A stretch of DNA of 64,000 nucleotides from the NCBI GenBank assembly GCA_040285825.1, contig JAUPSS010000007.1:272501-336500 (forward strand), in the 5' to 3' direction. The DNA comes from Eukaryota sp. TZLM1-RC. Taxonomy: Eukaryota; Metamonada: BaSk clade. The translations under genes were made by a program, and so were the position numbers. Position 1 is the first letter of the stretch; every line of letters begins with the position of its first letter. The notes below the pieces were generated by a model. That model was given only the letters and a program-made list of their open reading frames with translations, was not told the origin of the DNA and did no database searches. Shown here one piece after another: positions 53,087 to 63,735 of the stretch.

Positions 53087-53972
53087 CCAAACCCTAATAT
53101 GTCATTTCAGTTTAGTAAGCAAGAAAGTGATCACAACCACATGAAAGAGTGATATTTGATTGGTGATTTGATTTTGTGTTTGCTATTTTCATGATTCTGA
53201 CCATTTATATGGCGGATTCAGCCACAAATCTCATAAACATAGGTCAGAAAAGGATATGTCTAGGTCTTTTAAAATGTCTCTTCTTCCTCCCTTTTTTCCC
53301 ATCAAATATGTTGTTGTTCATCTTTTAACCCACATTCCAAAGATAGAGTACGTCTGGGTTTTAGTTCAGTTTTAATTATTTTGAAATTTGTTTTCTAATT
53401 TCAGGTTTTGTTATAGTTTTCACTGTTGAGAATATTGATTGTAATGAAATCCCAACCCTGCCAATGAAAAATTCCAAGTAGAATAGAAAAGACATAGAAT
53501 AATGTGATCTTTTCTTTGCTGCCACTAATCTACAAAATCATCTTTACAAATAATTTCAATGTGTCAATTGTCATGCAATACTAAGACTGAAGGGACAGTT
53601 TTTGTGTGTTTGGTGAATTATAAATTGCATTAACACTGTGTCAGATTAAATCATTTTTGATTATTGAACAGGTACTGTGTGTACAAACAACATATTTTTA
53701 ATATACTCATCCTACTCTACACCCCCTTTATTTATTTCATTAATACAATATTGATAACTACGCAAGTGTTGAATTCATGAAAAGAATTATTCAGAAAGAC
53801 TAAACACATGTCTTGATAGAAGAATGAATCGTACAGTTGAATGGAAGTTAAATCCGTTGATGTTGCCTAACGTCCAATGGGGTTAAAGGAAATCTGTCTT
53901 AGGGCGCCGACATTGATATAGGAATTCTGTGAAAATCACAGAATTTGATGATATCTGACCAATGTCTACAGT
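53087..53972. other. Spacer with a fragment of the duplicated segment
   Basis: About 53380-53440 resembles 46785-46830 (TTGTTTTCTAATTTYAGGTT and following), so part of the duplicated unit's flank occurs a third time. Otherwise nothing is recognised. Confidence 0.35.
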
Positions 53973-54170
53973 TTAATCGATTAAACTGCTGTCCTCGTCT
54001 GCAAATAGAACACATATGCATTCACGGGATTGTTTCTGCTTTAGCATTTGCGCCAAAGTGCTTGTCATAACAGATATCGGCACATTCCGCTGGAAGTGTT
54101 CATTAAACAGTTTCTCAGCTTGACTGACAACATTTTGGAATGCTTGAACATACTCAGATCTTTTCATCAC
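53973..54170 (-). pseudogene. Unidentified coding-like fragment
   Basis: 65 residues on the minus strand (SEYVQAFQNVVSQAEKLFNE, 'MTSTLAQMLKQKQSRE') ending in TAA. Composition is protein-like and helical. No family recognised. It is divergent from the next fragment, about 125 bp away. Confidence 0.3.
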
Positions 54171-54294
54171 CCTTTTCCATTTAGTTGGCTGTTCAGTGAG
54201 GAAAGATGCAATGATTAAACACTGATAAGCTTATACAAAAACCTTTACTTGTTCCCCTTCCTCTTGTTGACAAGCAAGTGGAAATAATGATTAA

Positions 54295-54591
54295 ACAAAG
54301 TCAATTCCAGTAGGATCTGAAGGCCGTCAGCTATCTAAATCTTCTCCAGTTTTTGAGTATCTTGGGAAGGTAAAGTATGATGCCTTGTATGTGGCATCAT
54401 TAGAACCACTAGTTTTGAGAATCGATGTTGATTCAAGTAAACAACCATTGCACAAAGCACCCACTGAACCTCCTTCTTGTGTTTTCCATCTTGTACAGGA
54501 GAAAATAGAAGCAGACAGACCAGATCAAATTGCACGAAATCTGCAACAAGATCTTTTAGTACCTGATTGTGTAGATAATGAACTTACCTGA
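54295..54591 (+). pseudogene. Unidentified coding-like fragment
   Basis: 99 codons open to TGA ('SPVFEYLGKVKYDALYVASL', 'DRPDQIARNLQQDLLVPDC'), with a stop just upstream at 54292. No ATG near the start of the open stretch. It may be an exon or a captured piece. Family unknown. Confidence 0.3.
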
Positions 54592-55224
54592 CCTATGAAT
54601 CTCTTACCTCAATACATATCCACTGCTTACAAATTACCATTCCAATGTACTACCTCTGATCAACTCAACTGGTAGGGGCAAGACCCGGTTCAAAATAAAG
54701 TATGAAGATTAAAAAAGTATAATGTGGCATCGTTTTGAAGCTTGCTACATGTTTCGATCATGAACCTGGTTCAAGTTTTTAGAATTTACAGGTACATGTT
54801 GAATTTCAAATAACATCAAGTGCCAAATAGGACTGACCAGAAATTTGATGTGGGTCGAGTTGAGTTTCAGTTATTCTTGTATCCAGTGACACAAATCCTC
54901 CTTAACATCGCCATAGCCTCAGTTCTCTTCCCATCTTCGTTATGTGTGGGGGTTGTTGTTATTTAGTGGTTTTGTCTAAATCGTGGTTTAATTCACATTG
55001 AAATTATTCGTTTTAATTTATTTATACCCACAAATAGCAACAAAATTCTATTTCTTAATAGATATCAGCAATTAAAATGCACTGAATTTAATGAATCGAA
55101 ACATAATCGACATCAATATACACTACTTTTAGAGACTGAATTAAACCAGAATTCTGTAATTAAGACATAAATAAAAAACTTTTATAAAAACAAATCACAA
55201 AAAACGACAAATGACAAAAACAAT
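54592..55224. other. Spacer
   Basis: Nothing recognised; the 3' side of the inner nuclear membrane protein gene. Confidence 0.4.
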
Positions 55225-56307
55225 TTAATAATTGTGAGGCACTGAATATCTCCAACACTTTCTCTTGATTCCATCATTCAAAGCTTCTGAAACGATAATA
55301 ATATCATTCTCCTCAATCATTTTTTCAACCTTTTTCATCACTTTTTTGACCTTCTTTGCTTTATAACCGTGTTCTTGTTCCATAGTCCCTGGTAGATGAT
55401 CAACAAAAACATCTTTCTTCTGGTTTTGTTCCACGTACTTTAAAACATCAAGATAAACCTGCCTAACAAACCTATTTCTAGACTTGCAGTTCGATACAAA
55501 TTTCAAAAACACCATCAGACCAACCAAAACCATGACAATGATTCTAATATTGGCAATAATAAACTCTTTTGACTTGGTCACGTGAGTACGGAAGACGTTG
55601 TCGAGCTCTTCATAGCTTTTGATAGAGGACATTACATCCCAGGTATTTGTCAGAAATTCCTTTACAGAATGGAAAATGGTGACTAACTGAGTGATGAATT
55701 TACTTGTTTGGTTGTAAGTGTAGAGAGCAGCTGAACATACCTCCGACCAGTAAATGAAGGAATAGTACCCAACTGCAATCAGAGTGGAAAGAATGATTAA
55801 GAAAAAGAAAAACTTCTTGAGAGATGAGCAAAATCCAGATTTTGGCTGAGCGGCTTCTGTAGTCACAGTATTGCTAACGTCATCACAAGTTGGTGCCACG
55901 TAAGCAGTGGGCTGGGATGGTTGTGGTTGGGGAGTTTTGTTTTCTGTCGGAGTTGTAGAAACAGCGAAAGGGGATCCATTGTTGTTTTCCTTAGGTGTAA
56001 GGGGGACAGCAGAAGGGAATCCTGTGGTTGGTGACAACCCATGACCAAGGTCTTGGTTGACTTCTCCTCTTGGAGTTCTTCGGGGACAGCTGCGTGGCAT
56101 GGGACGTGCTTGGGGAGTGGCATGCGGGGTTGTGCATGATGGAGCGGAGTTGTAGACGTGTTGCTTTACCATATCCAAATAGTATTGCTTCTTCTCCTCT
56201 TTTATAGGGATAAGATTATCAAACCCATAGTCTGTCAAGATTCCTTTGAGTTCATTCTTTGTAAGTTTTGGTAAGTACTGCTGTGGAGGAAGGTCTGCGT
56301 GACTCAT
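55225..56307 (-). CDS. Inner nuclear membrane protein of the Man1/LEM2/Src1 (HeH) family
   Basis: 360 residues from the first ATG at 56307. Residues about 9-45 form a HeH/LEM-like helix-extension-helix ('LPKLTKNELKGILTDYGFDN'). A Ser/Pro/Thr-rich linker with basic patches (PRSCPRRTPRGE) could hold a nuclear signal. Two membrane segments lie at about 165-187 (FFFFLIILSTLIAVGYYSF) and 250-271 (IIVMVLVGLMVFLKFV), with the lumenal part between. Residues 272-360 are the Man1/Src1 C-terminal (MSC) winged-helix domain ('FVRQVYLDVLKYVEQNQKKD', 'VMKKVEKMIEENDIIIV', KCWRYS). Family members tether chromatin to the nuclear envelope and recruit ESCRT-III through Chm7/CHMP7. The double-TM topology fits. 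It has no linked neighbour. Confidence 0.8.
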   Translation of the reverse strand: MSHADLPPQQYLPKLTKNELKGILTDYGFDNLIPIKEEKKQYYLDMVKQHVYNSAPSCTTPHATPQARPMPRSCPRRTPRGEVNQDLGHGLSPTTGFPSAVPLTPKENNNGSPFAVSTTPTENKTPQPQPSQPTAYVAPTCDDVSNTVTTEAAQPKSGFCSSLKKFFFFLIILSTLIAVGYYSFIYWSEVCSAALYTYNQTSKFITQLVTIFHSVKEFLTNTWDVMSSIKSYEELDNVFRTHVTKSKEFIIANIRIIVMVLVGLMVFLKFVSNCKSRNRFVRQVYLDVLKYVEQNQKKDVFVDHLPGTMEQEHGYKAKKVKKVMKKVEKMIEENDIIIVSEALNDGIKRKCWRYSVPHNY

Positions 56308-57174
56308 TTTTAGAGCCAGTGATTTGATTTTTTTGACACCACAATTTTGTGCTAGAGAAACATGCAGAAACCCCTCGTCTTTTGAAGCCCCTGAGGTCAA
56401 ACGTCCACGTTCAAAAAGAATAAGTAACAGTAATTTTACACATGAAACGAGCTTTCTTCTTGAGACATGAATAATTCAATATCTCAATTTAATCATGTTT
56501 GGTTTCTCAATCACCCCATACTGCGTTATCAGTCAATAGATATGACTAAGCTGCCAGGTTTACAAAGCCTTTCTACACATTCTTCAATTTAAAATAACAA
56601 AAAACTGGGCACAACAGACTAAATTCAAACTTACAGATATAAGGGTTCTTTATTTTAACAGAAAACTCGCATTGTCATATTGGCAGAATGAGCTTTTGGT
56701 TTTTGTCACATTTTTGGTAGTTGGAGGGAAATGCTATTATGACTTCAATAATAGTGAGTCAATGATCCATTGTAAATCATGTAATGAACCATTCTATTAC
56801 TATTGGATATTCTGGACTTTTTGAGACAGACTTTGTATTCAAAGTTTCTTGATCCTCTGCACTCTACAGTTAATCAATGTCGCCATATTGTCAAGTCTTT
56901 CAGGGAAATGAATGTTACCATTTATTATACCATTTTGTGATAACAGTGTTGTTGTTGCTTCTGCTAAAAGTCATCTCTTCAAACAAAATATTAAAAATAT
57001 TATCCTTAAATGAGAATAATGTTGATCAAGAAATGTTAGCATCTATACCTGTAAATTCATTCACTTGTTCTCCAAATATAAGTTTATTTTTGTACTCAAG
57101 ATTTGGGAATTAATTCTTTATGCTGACCATTACTTTTTTGCGAATGCTGTAAAGTTATAGATTGTTAAAGGCCT
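56308..57174. other. Spacer
   Basis: Promoter side of the nuclear membrane protein gene. A short hydrophobic frame near 56877-57113 is not convincing. Confidence 0.35.
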
Positions 57175-59560
57175 CCAATACGTGTTTCAGCACAGGTACG
57201 TCCTCTTTTTTCTATCCCCTTTTCAATTTGTTTGCGAAAATTTGCTAATAATTTAAAAACAGGAATATGGGATGTCACACTGTTGTGGAAATTCTTCTTG
57301 CTTAAAGTTAAAATTCATTGTCTTTCAACTCCAAACTTCGCCGTTCTGTTATGAAAAAAGAAAAATTGTTTGCAAATTAGCTTTAAAAGGACGTTTTGGT
57401 TCGCTAACAAATGCCTATTTTCATCAGAACTTGCTGAATGTAATGAAAACATTTTTGCTCAGCTTAATAACCTCCATTTAATTTGCAGATTTCAAGTGTT
57501 TCAAACCCGATAATGTTGATTATTGGTAATAGAATCCCCTAACTAAAGATAAATTGCTAAATTAATTAATAATTTACCCTCTGGAAAAACACCTGGACCT
57601 TCAATGATAACCTTCGCTATGTTAAAATCAACGATGAACCAATGTTCCGAATACATTGATGATTTGGTCTCCTTTTTCAAAATTTTTTTTTAACATTAAT
57701 AATGAAGCTTCCATCTAAAATGACAAGTTTGCGTTTAATTGCTTTATAAAAGAATGAAATGAAAATAAGACCAATTGAAATCGGAGAATCAATGTCTCGT
57801 GCTCAGTGTCTCTTGCTTTACGTGAATCTCTTTTTTACAATTCCTACTGGTTCTCAATTAACACTTGTATATAAGTAATTTAATCCAATCTTATCATCTG
57901 CTGTCAAACAAAGTGATCCATTAGGTCCTTACCTTTTCCGCCTTGCTATTCATCCTTCAATGTGTGAAATAAAACAAAAATATCCAAAAATTGAAATTAC
58001 AGCTTATATAAATGACATTTCAATAATTCATCCAATTGATTCAGTGAGAAAAATTGCTAAAGTAGTTCAACAGCGCTGTTATGAAATTGGTCTTTCTTTA
58101 AATTTTTCCAAATGTTTTTTTGACTGGTAGAGAGTCTGGTACACTTGCTATTGATGATCAAATTGTTACTTTTATCAACTATTTTGAATCAAGGCAATTT
58201 TGATGAAATTCAAAATCAACTTTCCTCTCTTTTAGCAAATTTTGAAGAGTAACTGATTATTCATTCAGATTGAGATTTTGAAAAACATCTTACATTTTTC
58301 TTTCTCAGAATTTGTTATTCAGGGAAATTTACTCATATTTTACGATAAACCTTGCCATCTATATTTTTCGAATTTTGCTGAATTTTTAATAAATTAGGAA
58401 CAGAATTTTTGGCTAATTTGCTTGACATTGATTCTTTTTTACTAAGTTTTATTTTTTGTAGCACAGAATTAGGAGGCCTTAATTTTGATAAATCTAAATA
58501 TTGGTGTAAAGCTGCATTTACTGGTGGAGGCAAAAATTCCATTTTTGCATTTTTGAAATATTTTCTTGAATAAGAAGAATTAATAGAATGTTGTGTTGGT
58601 GGTTATTTGGTGTCTTTGCAGAATGAAATCGGATGCCTCTCTCCTCAAATATGGTCCAAATTCTTTCCTATCGATATTCAAGAAATTCCACCCAGAAGCT
58701 TTATTTCTTTAAGATTTGGATACACCAAATTGCAGAAAAAAATATTAAAAGTTTTTGAATACTTGAATTTTACTGTAGATCTTCACTTATCTAAGAAAAA
58801 GAATCCCGTTTTTGCTAACTTTTGAATTGATCTTAAGGAAAGTAGCTCAAGTTGTCTCATTTCCCAAATTCCAAATGTTTATGGCTTATTGTTAAATGAC
58901 CATCAATGGACAATTGCCCCAAGGATGAGGTGTTTTTTGTGGCCATGCAGTGTGCCAAATGATTTGATTTGTGTTTATGGTCAGCTTATCAATCTGAATC
59001 AATTATTTAATAGAAAATTTGATATTACATATCGCTCAGTTGTTCACGATGCTGTTAGAGACCAACTATACGCTATGGACAAATGTCATCGCATTGATGC
59101 TTTTGTTGAACCTCTTGTGCGTAAGTTGTCATTTGAAAATGATGATAATACTTTCAGGAAACGCTGTGCTGATTTAATTACTCCTGGGTCTGATGGTGTG
59201 ATCAAATTTGTTGATGTTGTCACTGTTGACGTTTGTAAAGAATCAGAAATTGATTTTACAATTGATTTTGAAGATGAAACTCCTCTTTGCTTTGCTGAAA
59301 AGAGCAAAATCAAAAAGTGCAGTGAACCCGTAACTCCGCTCTCTTGAGCATCGGTGTCTTGAGCATTTGAAGTATGAGCTGGTTCCATTTGATGTTTCTC
59401 TTTTTGGTCACATTGGAATATCTGACATTAAATTTCTTGAAGGTTTCAGATGTTTAATAAAGGAAATAGCAGGAGAAGAGTTGAAGTTTAATTTATGGCA
59501 CAGCAGAATTGTTTTTAGTATACTGACTTAAAGGTCTATAGCGATATGAGGATCAATAAT
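57175..59560 (+). mobile_element. Old, heavily decayed family B-like REL retrotransposon
   Basis: Plus strand. From 57175 it reads like the family B protein ('RVSAQVRPLFSIPFSI', GIWDVTLLWKFF), passes RT remnants ('VKQSDPLGPYLFRLAIHP' near 57900; AYINDISII near 58000, catalytic YMDD changed to YIND), and then 'FTGGGKNSIFAF' near 58530. Finger region 58930-59060 and nuclease 'KRCADLITPGSDGVIKFVDV' near 59160-59220 follow. It has many stops and shifts. The best single frame is 58889-59347. It is much more diverged than the other B copies. Confidence 0.75.
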
Positions 59561-59970
59561 ATCACATTGGAATTTATTCGAGAGCTCATTAGCATAGATT
59601 AAATTCTCTAGTTTAATGTTTCTCTTAAGTTATACAAGCTAATTGTAATTTCAAGAAGCTTATCGGCAAAAGGATATCTTCTAGAAAAATCAAAACAAAT
59701 TTTTTTCCACCACCACACAATGTAATGTTGGTCAAATATTTTAATGAATTGAAAGTCTTCTTAAAGACATTGTGATGCAGCATACATAACAAGTTTTTGA
59801 AACAATGTTTGAAACCAGAATGGTATTTTCAATTGTGTAGAGAAAATTTGGGCAATTAATTTTCAGTCACATTAGTTCTTTATCAAGTGTTGTAGAAAAG
59901 AAATAGAATTGCTTTGTATTGAAAAAACATCATCCATATAAGCAATTATCGTTTGAGTATGAGCTATTGG
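59561..59970 (-). mobile_element. Internally deleted RT fragment of another REL retrotransposon
   Basis: The minus strand near 59960-59870 reads 'TIIAYMDDVFSIQSNSISF', an RT motif C, and near 59725-59590 'CGGGKKFVLIF' and 'RRYPFADKLLEITI', matching the RT-downstream region. The sequence between is degenerate and the 5' and 3' parts are missing. Confidence 0.45.
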
Positions 59971-60072
59971 TTGTGAATGTACGCTGTGTTTCGTGCACAT
60001 TGGAGAATGGTGGTTTCAAAATTAACTTTATTTCATTGTTGAAACATTTTCAGCTGCTCTCACCACACCTAG

Positions 60073-61005
60073 ATGGCACTTATCGATCTGTCAGTTGGGT
60101 CTTTCATTATTGATTTCTTCCCTCAATACTCTGCAAATCTCTCTTTCTTTCGTGAACTTTGTCAACACCATGCCTTCACTACTTGTCTTCTCGATCTACT
60201 CCCTCAGAAACTGGTCTACATCAAATCCCGTCTCTCCCTTTCTCCATCATCTGAACTATCCCCATCTAACCCTGTTCATAAGGACAAATTACATAAAAAA
60301 GGCTCAATATTTCTCGACACTTCGTCACCAACACCTGTTCTGGTTGTTTCACTTGTGCCACTCAAAAGCTGGATAGATCTGTATCCTTTGGGTGTTGTGG
60401 TGGATGATCACATTCTAGACGTTTTTCAAGCATTGCCAGTAAAAAAAGGTAATGTAAAGCAAGAAGACAAAATTGGAATCAATGTTCGTCTATTGAAACT
60501 ACATTTTCTAGACTCCCGACTGAGTTCGAGTCCCAGCAATGGCAAAGAATTTCAACATCCAGCACCACCAGAATTGTCACTTGTCCAGTTACAACAAGAT
60601 CTGCCATATTTAGAGTCATTACAATCTTTGAAAAATTACTATGAAGACAAAGATTCTACAGTCGAAATTGAAAATTCTTCAGTGTTAATTGATAGACCCG
60701 ATCGATCGGAACCACAATTGTTTCGGCTATTTGTTGGCAATTTGGCATTCAAAACCACTGTTACAAAATTAGAATTTCTTTTTTCTTCTTTTTCTTCTTT
60801 TCATTCAGCCGAGATTATTAAAGATTCATTAGGTCGATCCAAAGCTTTTGGCTATGTCTATTTCAGCTCGGATGTTCTTGAGGAGGCGATTCGAATGCAT
60901 AACGGTCATGTCATTGATGGTAGAACTATCAGAGTGGAGAGGTCAATGAAGCGGAGACATGTAGGTGGCAGGGTGAGTAAAAGGAGAAGGTCTTCACATT
61001 GGTAA
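60073..61005 (+). CDS. RNA-binding protein with a C-terminal RRM
   Basis: 310 residues, ATG to TAA, intronless. Residues 217-290 are an RNA recognition motif with RNP2 LFVGNL (219-224) and RNP1 KAFGYVYF (258-265), followed by a basic tail (KRRHVGGRVSKRRRSSHW) that could be a nuclear signal. The first 200 residues are not recognised: a hydrophobic/helical start ('FFRELCQHHAFTTCLLDLLP') and a conserved-looking block 'PLKSWIDLYPLGVVVDDHIL'. A single RRM plus basic tail suits a nucleolar or RNA-processing factor, but this is only inference. There is no linked neighbour. Confidence 0.72.
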   Translation: MALIDLSVGSFIIDFFPQYSANLSFFRELCQHHAFTTCLLDLLPQKLVYIKSRLSLSPSSELSPSNPVHKDKLHKKGSIFLDTSSPTPVLVVSLVPLKSWIDLYPLGVVVDDHILDVFQALPVKKGNVKQEDKIGINVRLLKLHFLDSRLSSSPSNGKEFQHPAPPELSLVQLQQDLPYLESLQSLKNYYEDKDSTVEIENSSVLIDRPDRSEPQLFRLFVGNLAFKTTVTKLEFLFSSFSSFHSAEIIKDSLGRSKAFGYVYFSSDVLEEAIRMHNGHVIDGRTIRVERSMKRRHVGGRVSKRRRSSHW

Positions 61006-61393
61006 TCAAATGATTGGTTTAATTTTTTTCTGTCGATTTGTAATTATTGTTGGTTACGGTCAAAGGTGTTTTGTTGTTTGTTGTTTTTACTTTCAGCAAT
61101 GTAGAATTAGCTATTCATTCTCTAACTATAACTTTAGTTGTTGTCATCAATTCCTTAAGTAAAACATAGTCTCTTATCTACATCTTCATCATTGGCAGTT
61201 TCAATTCAATGACAAGCTCAGTTGCGTTGTGGATAATGATTCACCTTCCCAGACAATGGTCAAATGGAAACAATTGTATATTAAATTAAAATAAATAAAA
61301 TTAAATTAAAATAAATAAAATTAAATTTAAATTTAAATTGCATTTAAAGAAACATAAACATTTTTATCATAATTTATTGAATATAAACAGAAA
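61006..61393. repeat. Intergenic region with an AT-rich simple repeat
   Basis: Between the convergent RRM and TVP23 genes. At about 61280-61335 there are short AAATTAAAATAAATAAAATT units repeated twice, then AAATTT repeats. Polyadenylation signals of both genes may lie here. Confidence 0.5.
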
Positions 61394-61954
61394 TTAAACA
61401 CGAGCAGCATTAGTAAAGGCCTTTGAGGCTAAATAACCAGCCAATCGTTTCTTCGCATCCTTCCTGCACTTGATATACCCAATAGCATTGGTCATTCCAA
61501 AGATGATCCCCACAACAGCCAATATCATGTGATAGGTGTCCATACCAAGGAAGAGCAGGGTGCGGAGAAGAATGAGTCCAATCCAGACGAAAGGATAAGA
61601 AATAAGCACAGTCCAAAAGACACGAGTATCAGAAGCAGAAATGACAGAGGGGTCACTGAGAGATTCAAATACCCATTCGGAGCTTCCGTCCTCATTGATT
61701 TTGTTCCAATAGCGGAGACCAACGAGAAGGCGTCCGGTAACGTTCTTGACGGTCCAAAAGTCGCATGCTAACAGTGTTATAGTGATGGCAAACCATATAA
61801 CAACGCTGTCAGGGGAGAGGAACCAGGAGACTACTGCGACTGCCTTGAAAAGAACATGGAAGAGAGCGGCAGTGGGATGCTTAGAGTTTTGACGTACAGA
61901 CTGTACAATTGAGGTTGGTTTAGTGTTTTGAGTTGTTGAGGCTTCTTCGGACAT
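61394..61954 (-). CDS. TVP23: TVP23 Golgi membrane protein
   Basis: 186 residues, ATG to TAA. The family blocks are clear: 'HPTAALFHVLFKAVAVVSWF' (first membrane segment), 'DFWTVKNVTGRLLVGLRYWN', 'EDGSSEWVFES', then 'FWTVLISYPFVWIGLILLRT' and 'MILAVVGIIFGMTNAIGYIK' as further membrane segments, and a basic tail. TVP23/FAM18 proteins are late-Golgi multi-pass proteins that work with Yip-family partners in vesicle traffic. Length is typical. The first 43 codons and the upstream region are repeated three more times upstream in 383-bp units, so the natural promoter now consists of duplicated sequence fused to a retrotransposon 3' end. Confidence 0.9.
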   Translation of the reverse strand: MSEEASTTQNTKPTSIVQSVRQNSKHPTAALFHVLFKAVAVVSWFLSPDSVVIWFAITITLLACDFWTVKNVTGRLLVGLRYWNKINEDGSSEWVFESLSDPSVISASDTRVFWTVLISYPFVWIGLILLRTLLFLGMDTYHMILAVVGIIFGMTNAIGYIKCRKDAKKRLAGYLASKAFTNAARV

Positions 61955-62148
61955 CAGTTAATGATAGAAATATCTCAAATAGAGGTAACTTGTTGAGATT
62001 ATAGTAGGAGTGAGATTTGAATCAATTTGGTCTACCATTTGATACATTTTTTATTCAAACAAAATTGTAAAAAACTAAAAATCAATCTCCTCAAACTCCA
62101 CATCTATTATTGAAAACTTACCTACAGCATTTTCTTCATAAAATTTTC

Positions 62149-62337
62149 CTAGTGACGAGCTAGAAACAAGGCTATACATTCCCTTAAAAATACACAATAC
62201 AATTCTGTTGAGACTACTGCGACTGCCTTGAAAAGAACATGGAAGAGAGCGGCAGTGGGATGCTTAGAGTTTTGACGTACAGACTGTACAATTGAGGTTG
62301 GTTTAGTGTTTTGAGTTGTTGAGGCTTCTTCGGACAT
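62149..62337 (-). pseudogene. Chimeric TVP23 N-terminus/retrotransposon ORF, unit 2
   Basis: 62 codons: TVP23 residues 1-43, then 19 residues (TELYCVFLRECIALFLARH) from the retrotransposon in a frame that is not its own, then TAG. The start context equals that of TVP23. It could be translated, but only the first part of one membrane segment remains. Confidence 0.7.
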
Positions 62338-62531
62338 CAGTTAATGATAGAAATATCTCAAATAGAGGTAACTTGTTGAGATTATAGTAGGAGTGAGATT
62401 TGAATCAATTTGGTCTACCATTTGATACATTTTTTATTCAAACAAAATTGTAAAAAACTAAAAATCAATCTCCTCAAACTCCACATCTACTATTGAAAAC
62501 TTACCTACAGCATTTTCTTCATAAAATTTTC

Positions 62532-62720
62532 CTAGTGACGAGCTAGAAACAAGGCTATACATTCCCTTAAAAATACACAATACAATTCTGTTGAGACTAC
62601 TGCGACTGCCTTGAAAAGAACATGGAAGAGAGCGGCAGTGGGATGCTTAGAGTTTTGACGTACAGACTGTACAATTGAGGTTGGTTTAGTGTTTTGAGTT
62701 GTTAAGGCTTTTTCGGACAT
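62532..62720 (-). pseudogene. Chimeric TVP23 N-terminus/retrotransposon ORF, unit 3
   Basis: As in unit 2, but with SEKALT instead of SEEAST at the start, shared with unit 4. Confidence 0.7.
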
Positions 62721-62914
62721 CAGTTAATGATAGAAATATCTCAAATAGAGGTAACTTGTTGAGATTATAGTAGGAGTGAGATTTGAATCAATTTGGTCTA
62801 CCATTTGATACATTTTTTATTCAAACAAAATTGTAAAAAACTAAAAATCAATCTCCTCAAACTCCACATCTACTATTGAAAACTTACCTACAGCATTTTC
62901 TTCATAAAATTTTC

Positions 62915-63103
62915 CTAGTGACGAGCTAGAAACAAGGCTATACATTCCCTTAAAAATACACAATACAATTCTGTTGAGACTACTGCGACTGCCTTGAAAA
63001 GAACATGGAAGAGAGCGGCAGTGGGATGCTTAGAGTTTTGACGTACAGACTGTACAATTGAGGTTGGTTTAGTGTTTTGAGTTGTTAAGGCTTTTTCGGA
63101 CAT
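62915..63103 (-). pseudogene. Chimeric TVP23 N-terminus/retrotransposon ORF, unit 4
   Basis: Same 62-residue chimeric frame as unit 3. Confidence 0.7.
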
Positions 63104-63189
63104 CAGTTAATGATAGAAATATCTCAAATAGAGGTAACTTGTTGAGATTATAGTAGGAGTGAGATTTGAATCAATTTGGTCTACCATTT

Positions 63190-63735
63190 GATACATTTTT
63201 TATTCAAACAAAATTGTAAAAAACTAAAAATCAATCTCCTCAAACTCCACATCTACTATTGAAAACTTACCTACAGCATTTTCTTCATAAAATTTTCCTA
63301 GTGACGAGCTAGAAACAAGGCTATACATTCCCTTAAAAATACACAATACAATTCTGTTTTGCCAAAACGTTCGGTAAAATGTTCTTCCAGTTCTATTTTT
63401 AACAATAGAGCAAAAATTGTTCAAAAAACAAAACGCAGTTTTACCCAATGTTCCAAATGAAGAAAAAACAAAAGGACAACAAAGGTATTGAGTATGTGAG
63501 TTGGAATTCAAGTTATTGAGTTCTGTGTACTTGATAATCTTCGCTTCTTCAGCTCTACGTCAAGGTGAATTATAAGGCTGTGCCAGTTTTTCATTTGAGC
63601 TGTTAGATACATCAGTAGATCTGACATCAATAATGATTATTGGTCCATCAAGACCGGAAAATAGCACATCACCGCTGCTATCACCAAAAGAAATTCTGTC
63701 AGCTTCATCATCCAATTTTGAAAGCAAAGGTTTTT
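63190..63735 (-). mobile_element. 3' part of REL retrotransposon family D
   Basis: The minus-strand frame 63511-63224 gives the typical tail ('QYLCCPFVFSSFGTLGKTAF', 'WQNRIVLCIFKGMYSLVSSS', end FEEIDF). Upstream to about 63735 are decayed nuclease-region remnants similar to 3180-3350. It is 5'-truncated, inserted upstream of TVP23, and its last 165 bp take part in the tandem array. Confidence 0.75.

Larger units (their letters stand above)
61827..63358 (-). repeat. Four exact-length 383-bp tandem units: TVP23 5' end plus retrotransposon 3' end
   Basis: Units are 61827-62209, 62210-62592, 62593-62975 and 62976-63358. Each holds codons 1-43 of TVP23, its upstream region (about 90 bp) and the last about 165 bp of a family D element in the same orientation. 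The join reads CTGTT/GAGACTACTG. Only unit 1 continues into the full gene and only unit 4 into the rest of the element. Units 1 and 2 code SEEAST, units 3 and 4 SEKALT, and unit 1 alone has CTATTATTG for CTACTATTG. The retrotransposon inserted first; tandem duplication followed. Confidence 0.92.

Noticed and set aside
56877-57113. A 78-residue frame with a leucine run upstream of the old family B copy
   Set aside because: Composition is that of AT-rich spacer and no family or paralogue supports it.
61827-63358. CRISPR-like or satellite array
   Set aside because: Units are direct 383-bp copies of gene plus retrotransposon sequence without spacers; simple tandem duplication explains it.
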